A stretch of 64,000 nucleotides of DNA from contig JAKZAN010000005.1 in NCBI GenBank assembly GCA_023053545.1, positions 12,772,001 to 12,836,000 of the forward strand. Direction: 5' to 3'. The notes under the pieces were generated by a model. It did not search any database and was not told where the DNA came from. It saw nothing but the letters and a program-made list of their open reading frames with translations. Each line of letters begins with the position of its first letter. Within the stretch, counting starts at the first letter, position 1. Position numbers and translations under genes: made by a program. The stretch is from Lepidurus packardi. Lineage: Eukaryota; Arthropoda; Branchiopoda; Notostraca; Triopsidae. Shown here piece by piece: positions 1 through 10,400 of this stretch.

Positions 1-991
1 ATTTCTGAAAAAAATTAGTAATTATTATTGGACTAAATTGGGCTAAAAGGACCTTCAAAATGAGATAAAATAATAACATTCTCCTTCATTGGGATGCAAG
101 ACAAGGTATCACTTCGTAGAGAGAATGGAAATTTGGGATTGTTGAGCGACTTCATTCGCCGTGCTCTACATCCCGTTTTTGTACAAAGGAAAGAAAGCCT
201 GAGATTACTGAAATATTCATTAAGATTATGTAGCGTGTGTGTTGGGGAGGAAAGGCGATACGTGAAAAACGTTAAAAGCGAGATAAGGTTGGAGGAAAAT
301 AAAAGTAGATTTACCGAAAAAGGTTCCCCCAACTTTCACTTTTGGAATTGAATTTGCTCGTAGAATCAGATGCAAATTTTATTTTTAAAAATTAACAACG
401 TATATATAAAATTCGCTTACCAATTTGAAAAATTTGCTTTCATTTTTTCTTTAAAAAAAATACAATAAAAAAAAGATTAGTTTGAGGAATTTCAACAGAC
501 TAGGTTACCGTTAGGTCGGTATGCGACCTAAAACTTGGCTGGTGACCCCAAGTTGACCTAGACCTATAGGAGAGTTACAACAATGAGCAGGTACGACTGT
601 CCTAGAAAGACGGAGAACCGGTTCGCGAAAACAAGAGTTCACTGTTGGCAAATACACCAATAACCTTGAGTCAACCCTGGCGGTTGATATCAGCAACTAA
701 ACGGTTCTTGTTGACCTAATGAGAATTAACGCAGGAGGCTCTGCAGAGTCTTCTTTTTACTTCTGTTCATTGAATATTTACTGTACTGTCACTGGATTGC
801 TTTAACCTGACTCAAGGGGTTCGCAACTCGGTTCCCTGGTGTACAAAGTGGACATAGTTGCGTGTTACCGTGTTCAGTTCGAAAGATAGAGATGAGATTT
901 ATACGCATGTACATTTTAACCCGACTGGTTAGGGTGTGTCCAACGTTCTTAGCGAGTTAAGGATCCCCCTAAACCTTGCTAATAGATACAG

Positions 992-1092
992 CAATTGGAT
1001 TGCTTAAACCCTGTTCGGTACAATTGGATTGCTTAACCTTCTGGTACAATTGGATTGCTTAACCTTCTCGTACAATTGGACTGCTTAGACTT
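992..1092. repeat. Short tandem repeat, about 26 bp unit
   Basis: The phrase CAATTGGATTGCTTAA returns three to four times with spacers ending in GGTA or CGTA. The copies diverge slightly (one has GGACTGCTTAGA). No coding potential is visible. Confidence 0.7.
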
Positions 1093-1711
1093 ACAGTTGG
1101 GACGTGTCAATGTTAATGAAGTAACGATTGAAAGTGCATTCAAGTCATGAAAAGCGCTTATTTTTCTCTGATTTAAAGATGAAAAGATTGGGAAAGACCA
1201 GAAAAACCTTCCCAAATGTCTCGAAATTCGTAGAAACCATAAAAACCCTAGTTTAAGCTAGTTTTAGAAATCCAGATCATTTATCTAGGACGCAACTGAC
1301 TTGAATCTTAATCTAAGTCTAACTAAGTTCAAACTAAGTCTAAAGCCCTTCTCTTTTCATTCGCCTTATTTTTTCTGTCATTTTTTCAAATTAAAGCATT
1401 ACGGCTAATTTGGTTAGCGTCGTTTATGGAGTAAAAAAAAAGGAAAGAGTACTTCCTTTAATTTGTATTTAATTTTCTTAGCTCGATGACTATTTTCTAA
1501 AATTATTAATTTAACTACGTTTTGAACTACGTTTAACTTTAAACGTAGTTCAACTTTAACTACGTTTTGAAATGAACCTAACCATTGCATTTAATTACTA
1601 ATAAAACTTCATTATAAGGAGCTAATGTGTTACAAAGCACTACAAATAAACTACAAATAACTAAACTACAACTAAACTACAATAAACTACAAAGATTACA
1701 AGATTGAAATC

Positions 1712-1999
1712 TTATACTCTACATATTGAATAAATTCCCGGAATGGAGTTGGCTTTCTTTTCTAACTTCTTCATTCCAACTGATCCAGTTTCCATCCACG
1801 TTGCATGCAACGATTCTTTCGCCTGGAAAGTTGCTTTTCTAAAAGGATTTGCAAGTTTCGTGTAACACAATGTCAATGTCTTCGCCTGGGATCCTTCAGC
1901 CCATTCAGCCGAAAACTCTCTTTCGTTGAGAACCAAAGAACCAAGAACTAGAACAGGAACGAGGAACAAGAAACTTTTCAAGAATCCAAACATCATTCT
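1712..1999 (-). CDS. Possible small secreted protein (weak)
   Basis: The reading frame starts at one of two adjacent ATG codons. It opens with a hydrophobic stretch (FGFLKSFLFLVPVLVLGSLVL) like a signal peptide, then about 70 mostly polar residues with only two cysteines. It ends at TAA next to low-complexity DNA. No family is recognised, no splice partner was found, and the frame could be chance. A longer in-frame ATG exists upstream at 2101, but the signal-like segment favours the internal start. Confidence 0.2.
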   Translation of the reverse strand, partial: RMMFGFLKSFLFLVPVLVLGSLVLNEREFSAEWAEGSQAKTLTLCYTKLANPFRKATFQAKESLHATWMETGSVGMKKLEKKANSIPGIYSICRV

Positions 2000-2876
2000 A
2001 CAGTTCCGCAACTCGCAACCGACAATTAACCAACCCCCCCATCGTACCCTTTTCCTTTTGATACCCCTCCATTCAACTTCCACGTTAATATAGAACAACA
2101 CATGACCGTCTCGACGATCATTTGCTGCTTTAACGCTTCTGTAATCCTGGACCTCCCCCCTGTCCGTTTGGAATCACATTTTAATGACGGTAATGAAGGT
2201 CTTGGGGGGGAAAGGTCCGTTTTCAGGGCCCGTTAAGTATAGCGTGCTTAAACTCACTTAAGTCGATCGCAACTTACCCTTTATTTAACTAAGCACTGCA
2301 TCAGGTCAACCGTAATAAAAAAGAAGAATTCCTTTTCAAGGATTCTAGAAACAAAAAAAAAACAAAAAAATAACTTGTACCAAAGGCCCACGAGTTCTTA
2401 TTTAGAAATCGTTTGAACCCTCTTTTGGGTTCTTATTTAGAAATAAAATTAAAATAAAATAAAAAAACAGAGAAATTTTTGTAAAAAAAAATGGAAGCAA
2501 CAATTGAACCCAAATGATCCAACAGGACCCACAAAAGACCCAACACCCAAAATGCCAAAAGGGTGGAAAAAAAATCGGATGAAAAGATACAGCGCCCTGA
2601 AGTGTGTCACCCAAATGGACATGGTCGGTGAACACGTTATCCAGTACTTTACTTGTCCCAAGCCCAAAGCCAATCAAATCCCTCCCTTTTCGTTCAAAAA
2701 ACCCCAAAGCTCATGTGGTTCTTGAAAAGCCGCTAGACATTATAGTGTTGCACTTTGAGGAGGACGACGAAGACTTGACTATTCCTCTTGGGAGGGACCA
2801 CCACTTTCTTGACAATTTGCCAAAAAAAAAGAAAAAAACTCGAGACAATACTTTTCCACAATAATCTGCAAAAAAT

Positions 2877-3044
2877 CTATCGTGTGAACCATCTTTCATT
2901 TGGCCCGGCGTAAAGTATTCGGTGCTCGTGTGAAACATCGAAGAAACTAATCTTCCCATTCGCAAAGTTTAAACTCCTCCCCCAAGGAAAAAAATTGAAA
3001 AGAGTGAAAAGAAGTGTACAGACCGCCCAGACTTTGTACTTCGT
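2877..3044 (-). CDS. Possible small secreted peptide (weak)
   Basis: This short frame reads MTKYKVWAVCTLLFTLFNFF at its start, which resembles a signal peptide, followed by about 35 residues and a stop. There is an in-frame upstream ATG at 3077. No family is recognised and there is no conserved cysteine pattern or amidation site. It lies upstream of the minus-strand frame at 1712-1999 and could only be part of the same gene if introns I cannot define were removed. Confidence 0.15.
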   Translation of the reverse strand, partial: TKYKVWAVCTLLFTLFNFFPWGRSLNFANGKISFFDVSHEHRILYAGPNERWFTR

Positions 3045-3536
3045 CATGCGTTTATTTAAGCGAACGGAATTCGTCACTTCACTGTAAGTTTTCCTTTTTG
3101 ATTACTGCAGTAATTGCGAAAAGTTGTAAGTTGCAAAAAGACCCGAAATAGGAACCTCCGGAAAAAGTTGTTTGAATCTCAGAAACATAAGGGTTGACTG
3201 GGTTGTAACTTCCCGAGTGTTTCGTCGAACGTACTGGGAAATAGTTACGAACGGATTCATTTCTTCAGAAATTCATTTCTTCAGAAATGAAATTAATTTC
3301 TTCAGAAATTTCTTCAGAAATGAATCCGTTCAAGTTTTGCTGGGAGCTTCTCGAAACGCTTTGAAGTGTTAAAGTGTTTTTAGAGAAGATTGTTAAATTG
3401 AAGTTAAATTGAGAGGTTTTAGGAATCCGAGACTGTGTATTGTGAGAGTACTTTTTTAATTCGGGAGTATCTTTGCGTGGCGTTTGAATGTTCCAGGAAG
3501 TTCCAAAGGAAAAAATTTGGCACAATTTCAAAGATG

Positions 3537-4200
3537 GTAGCTATTAGTGTAAGCTTTGTTTTATCGATAGTGGGGTATGCAAAGTTTGGTAGCAATTACG
3601 GACCTTATTAGCTATACTCATACGAGGCAATAGAACATTTCTTCCTTTAGAAATTTCAGGCTTGGATTTCAAGTTTGGCCTGGAGTTTGTCGAAACTGGA
3701 ACGCTTTGAAAGTGCTGATTGAATTGAGAGTATTGAAGATCTGGAAGTTCTAGGAAAGAGTTTGGAAGATGAAGCTTGCGTAGCTATTAGTACCAGCTTT
3801 GTTTTGTCGATAGCGTTGGATGCAAAGTTTGGCAGTAATTACGGACCTTATTAGCTATACTCATACGAGGCAATAGAACATTTCTTCCTTTAGAAATTTC
3901 AGGCTTGGATGTCAAGTTTGGCCTGGAATTTGGCGAAACTGGAACGTTTCAATCAGCACCTCAAATCAATTCAAAAGAATTCAATAAGCACTTCAAAGTG
4001 CTGATTGAATTGAGAGTCTTTAGGATCTGGAAGTTCTAGGAAAGAGTTTGGAAGATGAAGCTTGCGTAGCTATTAGTACCAGCTTTGTTTTGTCGATAGC
4101 GTTGGATGCAAAGTTTGGTAGTAATTACAAGGTAAAAAGAGGTGGAGCGACCCTTATTCGCTATACTCATCACAACGAGCATAGAACATAGAAAGGAGTT
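3537..4200. repeat. Tandem repeat, three copies of 243-286 bp
   Basis: The marker GTAGCTATTAGT starts copies at about 3537, 3780 and 4066. The first two share long blocks, including the run from GGACCTTATTAGC to the GGCTTGGAT segment. The third is truncated and diverges after about 60 bases. The repeat ends roughly 250 bases before the TRPV start codon, so it may reach into that gene's promoter. Confidence 0.8.
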
Positions 4201-4449
4201 TGTAGGCTGTATGTTAAAGAGGTTGCTACCTTTTTGGTTGACTTGGTTACACCTTCTCGAGTGTTTAGTCGATAGTTGATTGAGAGTTGGGTCGTCCTGG
4301 TTCCAGAGCCAAACCGCGTTAACTGCCCCAAGTTCAAGTTCATTTTTTTGCTAGTTTGGAGTCTTTTTCTGAGGGAAAAGTTGTTAGTAACTTGAGCATT
4401 GAAGGCTTTGAAACAGAGTTTGATGAGTGTTGATATCAGTGATAACTAA

Positions 4450-7400
4450 ATGGGTAATACTAATAGTAATGTGACGAGCGGCATCAAGAAACAGGCGGAT
4501 GGATCGGCTCAACAACTTATGGAACTCGTGGATTTGCGAGGTAACATTCCTAATACTCGCTAAACTCTAATCAACACTAGCTCAATCAATCTAACTCTAT
4601 TCTATTATTAGGTAAAGTTAGTAGAGATTATGTAGAATGCATGGAATCCATTTTGGATCCAGACTTATACGCTAACTATAGCTTCGAGTATGACTGAATA
4701 CCATTTAGACGTCGAGAACCTGCACTTATTATGTTTCACTAACAGTGATAAAATAGAGAAAAAATAGAGAAAAATAGTGTAAAAATAGAGAAAAATAGTG
4801 AAAAAATAGACAAAATTAGTGAAAATAGTTATAAAAGACATTGATACTATATGAAAGTTCCAGAATTTAAATGGGTAGTTACGGTAGAAAATGAATCATT
4901 CAATCCAGAATGTTAGCCTGTCAGTATACAGGAGTACAGAGTGACGCTTGTTCCCAGCGCCTCTGGCGGCTTTGGATTATGGATACAAAAGGTCCGAGCC
5001 TAACGGCTCCCACTCCTTGGGGAGGGGACAGGTACTCCTGTAGCTGATTCCATTGATCTATTTCATGGTGATTGAATGAATCCTAACTAGAAAGCCAGCC
5101 TTTGAAGAATTATGAAGCTTTTATTGGTATATTACATCATTTTCTGATAGACAAGATCTACTATTACGTTTAAGGTTGTTGAATAAGTATAGGAAACGGA
5201 AGATTCATTTGAACATTCTATTTGAGTGCCAAGTAATGAGCCTGATTCTGATTCTGATCTTCTAGGTGGAGGAATTTTGGTGGAGCTGTTGAAGGAAGCT
5301 AGCAAGACAAAAAACTATGAAAAAGTGGACAACGCCATCCGAGAGTTGGTGCCGCCATATTTGTACAATGGCGGCGCCGGGAAGATGGTGCCCATAGCTA
5401 GATTGGTTATCGAGCGCAACAAAGACAAGCCCAAAGCTCGTCAAGTAATCGGCTTTCCTCTTTCATTGCTCATGTATTTAATTTATCCTCTTGGACACAA
5501 AACCCCCCCAAAAAAAACTTGATAAGAACAGCTACCCGTCCTGAGAAACTTGGACGATCCTTCGGAATTGGACTTGGACAAATATCTCGCAGATTACATG
5601 GCTTTGCACCCTTATAAAGACAGTAAGACTTGGCACGGAATAGCATCAGCAGAAATAGAATTAGCATTCACTGTCGTCTGGTTTATTTAGACCCTCATCT
5701 GTACCGAGAAGTTTGCTTTGACTTGGACCAACGTGGCGCAGTGGGTGAATCTACTTTGCATTTATGTTTACTGAATGCCACGTCTATCCATGCTGAATTA
5801 GCCAAACGCTTGGTTCGCATATTTCCCAAATTAATTAATGATGTTTACCAGTGCGACGAGTATTACGGTAAGCTCACATAAGCTGGTGGCTTTGGGTGAT
5901 ACTTTGTACTTTTCCAGGAGAAAATGTACTGCATATGTCCATTGTTAATGAAGATCCAGCGATGGTGAAATTCTTGCTGGATAACGGGGTCAATTACCAT
6001 GAACGTTGCTACGGAACTTTTATGAGTCCTGAAGATCAGAAAGCTACACGTGTAGATACCCTGGCGCACGAGTGGGTCTTGGTAGATCCGGAAACTAATT
6101 ATGAAGGGTATACCGTTTTCCCTAGCTCATTAGTTATAGTATACCTATCATCTACCAAGGAAGCATTTCAGCTTGCTTTACTTTAGACAAAAAAGAAGGG
6201 AGTTTATAATTAGAAGTCCCAGACAAACCTGAACTTTCATTTGTAGCTCATTCACATTTTGTAACGGATAATAGCTTATAAATATTCCGAGGCACCAAAG
6301 TTTGAATCTGGCGCGCCTCTAGCGGATAGCAAGGGCGAAGTATTTGAATTTTTGAATTTTCTAACGGCCTTTTCGGTTAGTGATTTGGGGTAAATTAATC
6401 AGTTCTAAGAGTAGAAGAATCTTGGAGAAGTGCTAAACAAAATTATGGGAGTATTTCAGAAGCCCGTGAAGTTTCTAAACACTTTCGAAATACTCATTCA
6501 TAATGTGTAACGGAAAACAGCTTGTAAATATTCCGAGGCACCAAAGTTTGAATCTGGCGCGCCTCTAGCGGATAGCAAGGGCGAAGTATTTGAATTTTTG
6601 AATTTTCTAACGGCCTTTTCGGTTATTGATTTGGGGTAAATTAGTCAGTCCTAAGAGAAGAAGAATCTTGGAGAAGTGCTAAACAAAATTATTGGAGTAT
6701 TTCAGAAGCCCGTGAAGATTTTTAAACACTTTCGAAATACTAATTCATAATGTGTAACGGAAAACAGCTTGTAAATATTCCAAGGCACCAAAGCTTGGGT
6801 TTTGCGCGCCTCGGAAGGGCGCGATATTTGAATTTTCTAACGGCTTTTCCTGTTACTGATTTGGGGTAAATTAATCATTTCTAAGCGTAGAATAATCTTA
6901 CAGAAGTGGTAAAGAAAAGTGTTGAGTACTTTAGAAGCATTTCAAGACTTTGAAACACTTCCAAAACGGCTAAGTAACTTGTAACGGATTTTTGTAACGG
7001 ATACATAACTTGTAAATACTACAAGGCACCAAAGCTTGGGTCTTGCGCGCCTCTAGCGGGTGGAAAGGGGCGCGAAGATTTGAATTTGAAATTTTCTAAC
7101 GGATTCTGCATTACAGGTACGTGTACTGGGGCGAGTACCCTTTATCATTTGCGGCTTGTTTGGGGCAAGAGGAATGCTATCGACTCATGCTGGCTAAAGG
7201 AGCTGACCCCAATTTACAAGATACGAACGGGAACACTGTCCTGCACATGCTAATTATTCACGACCGGATGGTAAGACTTAAACTCGTAATAAAAAAAATC
7301 CCAATTATTGCTAAACACGTGGCCTTCACCAGTCGACGTTCGACATGGCATACGAATTAGGGGCGTCCCTTAACATTAGGAACGCGCAAGGTCTCATTCC

Positions 7401-10400
7401 TTTAACTCTGGCCGCCAAATTAGCCAAGCGCGACATGTTCTTCCATATTTTAAAAATTCAGCGAGAAATCTACTGGCAACTAGGTAAGAACTCCAGAAAC
7501 TGAGGAGAGGCTTCTTTACGACAAATTCTTTACGACAATTTCTTTACGACGAAGGAAGCGTCACTTGTGCGGCGTACGCGCTACCGGAGATCGATACTAT
7601 CGATACCAAAACGGGCGGGATCGATAAGAACTCCGTGCTCAATCTAGTGACGTTCGGGGACAAGGACGGTCATTTGGAACTCATGGAAGGGATCGTCATT
7701 GACCTCCTGAATGCGAAATGGAACGCCTTTGTCAAATCCCGGTAAAAACCCACCGATCAATGAAAAGGAATATTGTTTACAAGATTCCTTTCTTCGGTCC
7801 TCAGGTTTTACCGGCAATTTAGTCTCTTCTGTCTGTACTTCTGCATCTCCCTCATTTGCTTCACTTTACGACCCGGACCCACACCCACACGGCCCCTGCC
7901 ACCGGAGAGTACTACAACTGGTACCGCTACAAGTACCTCCACCACCTCCGTCACCCAGTTAATCCCAGATACAACTCCAATCTTACCTGATAATCCACAA
8001 AGGCTCTCCCAAGTCCTCCAAAACTTGACCCATCTAGAAGATACTGATGTGAACGTCACGGGTACTCCGGGTACTCTGGGTACTTCCACAGTTACCCGGA
8101 GTGCGAGTACCTCGACTTCCAAGCCTAAAGTAACTCAATTAATGCCCCCGGTTCCGACGTCAGCAGGTAATAAGCACGCACTTAAAAAAGTACCTACCAG
8201 TCCATTTGTCTTTCTCCTAGGTCCCCAGTCGGAGGTTAGCCCTTTTGCTTTTAGTCCCTCTCTCTCTGTCTCTCTTATCGTTGTGAAGGTGAATTATTAA
8301 GCCGTTATGTTGGTCTTCCAAGGTTCGTTGGGTTGCGACGATCCGGCTCGTTACAGAAGGCCTGGTTGTTTTGGGAGCTGTTACTTACTTAGTCGCTGCT
8401 GGTCGCGAAGCATGGTTCTTGGGCTCCCAAATGTTTTTCGAAAACCTCGTAAAACTCCAAAGAAAAGCTCTATTTTTTTTATCTCTCTCTGCCACCCTTT
8501 TCCTAACCCTATAAAGTTCTTTTAGGCTACTGCTCCGTCTCGGGTGTTATTCCTTTTCTCCTGCATCCTGGTACAACTGATGGTGGTACTTCGCCTGGCT
8601 TCAGCCGACGATATCGAAGACGTGATTGCAGTTCTCGTTATGCTCTCCACCGCCCCCTACTTCCTGTTCTACTGCCGGTAAACACGGTAACTACACTTGA
8701 GCCTCAAAACCTTCTTTAACTGCCGGTTTTTCTTTTTGTTCTACAAATGGACTGTTACACCCACCCTTCCAACCAATCTCTCAAGAGGATTCAAGAAAGT
8801 GGGGCCTTTCGTAGTCATGATCTACCGGATGATCATGGGAGGTAAGTTCAGTTCATTGTCTTCAATCTCTCAAAGGGTTCAATGATACAACAGCTGCATG
8901 AAGGTTCTTTTGGGGCTCCCTTATACCTTAGCTTATTGATGCGAAACAGTCACAGATGGCGCTGATGTTTGTTATTGTTTGGCCAAAAGAAAATTGCCTT
9001 GCAAAAGAAAGTTAAACACCGAGCTGAGTATACGAGAGCCTTAAGAACGGTGAAAAATCAAGAATATTTTCCAGAAACGTGGTACGTTTTAGTTTCACTA
9101 TGTTTGCTCACTTCTTTCCGTCCATTCCCATCATTCGCAACGTTCTGAACGTCCATCCGTTCATTCGCAATCATGACTAAAGAGCTACGCTTGTATCCAA
9201 CACAGATCTGCTCCGATTTGTTACAATCTACGTGGTCTTTGTCATGGGCTTTTCTCAAGGTAATTACACGGACAGTAAAGTTCCATGCCTTGGAGCTCCC
9301 TCACGTACTGAACCTAATGAACGAATGTTGATTCAATGCAGCTTACTACATCGTCTTCTTGTCCTACGTGGATACAGTGGATGGTAATCACCCAAATCCC
9401 ATGCCCAACCCCATTGAGTCGGTCATGGCCATGTTCCTTATGTCGTTAAACAATTTCGACACTATCTACGACGCCTTCTCACGGACCAATCACGAACTTG
9501 TCGCTAAGGTAAAACGCCCCTAAAGTCCAAGAGTTATTTTAATCCCATTTAATCTTCAATAAAAAGATCATGTTCGTGGTCTACATGGCGATTGTCGCGA
9601 TTCTTCTCATTAACATGTTGATTGCCATGATGGGTAACACGTACCAAAAGATTGCCGAAACTCGCAACGAATGGCAACGACAGGTACGTACAATACAACT
9701 TTTTTCTCCAATTTTCTTTGAACCGCGAACGGCATAGGCCAATACCAACTACAGGTACGTACAATACAACTTTTTTCTGCCATTTTCTTTAAACCGCGAA
9801 CGGCGTAGGCCAGTACCAACTACAGGTACGTACAATGCAACTTTTTTCTCCCATTTTCTTTGAACCGCGTAGGCCGATACCAACTACAGGTACGTACAGT
9901 ACAACTTTTTTCTCCAATTTTCTTTGAACCGCGAACAGCATAGGCTAATACCAACTACAGGTACGTGCAATACAACTTTTTTCTCCAATTTTCTTTCAAC
10001 CGCGAACAGCATAGGCTAATACCAACTACAGGTACGTACAATACAATTTTTTTTCAATTTTCTTTGAACCGTGAACGGCGTAGGCCGATACCAACTATAG
10101 GTACGTACAATACAAATTTTTTTCACTAATTTTCTTTGACCGCGAACGGCATAGGCCAATACCAACTACAGGTACGTACAATCCAACTTTTTTCTCCAAT
10201 TTTCTTTGAACCGTGAACGGCATAGGCCGATACCAACTACAGGTACGTACAATACAACTTTTTTCTCCAATTTTCTTTGAACCGCGAACAGCATAGGCTA
10301 ATACCAACTACAGGTACGTACAATACAAATTTTTTTCAATTTTCTTTGAACCGTGAACGGCGTAGGCCGATACCAACTATAGGTACGTACAATACAAATT

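Larger units (their letters stand above)
1..4449. other. Intergenic region upstream of the TRPV gene
   Basis: About 4.4 kb without a gene I can recognise. It holds a 26 bp tandem repeat near 1.0 kb, a cluster of ACTACGTTT and ACTACAA motifs in direct and inverted order at 1513-1690, a dense TTCTTCAGAAAT repeat at 3259-3322, and a longer tandem repeat at 3537-4200. Two short minus-strand reading frames begin with signal-peptide-like segments but have no support beyond that. Confidence 0.6.
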
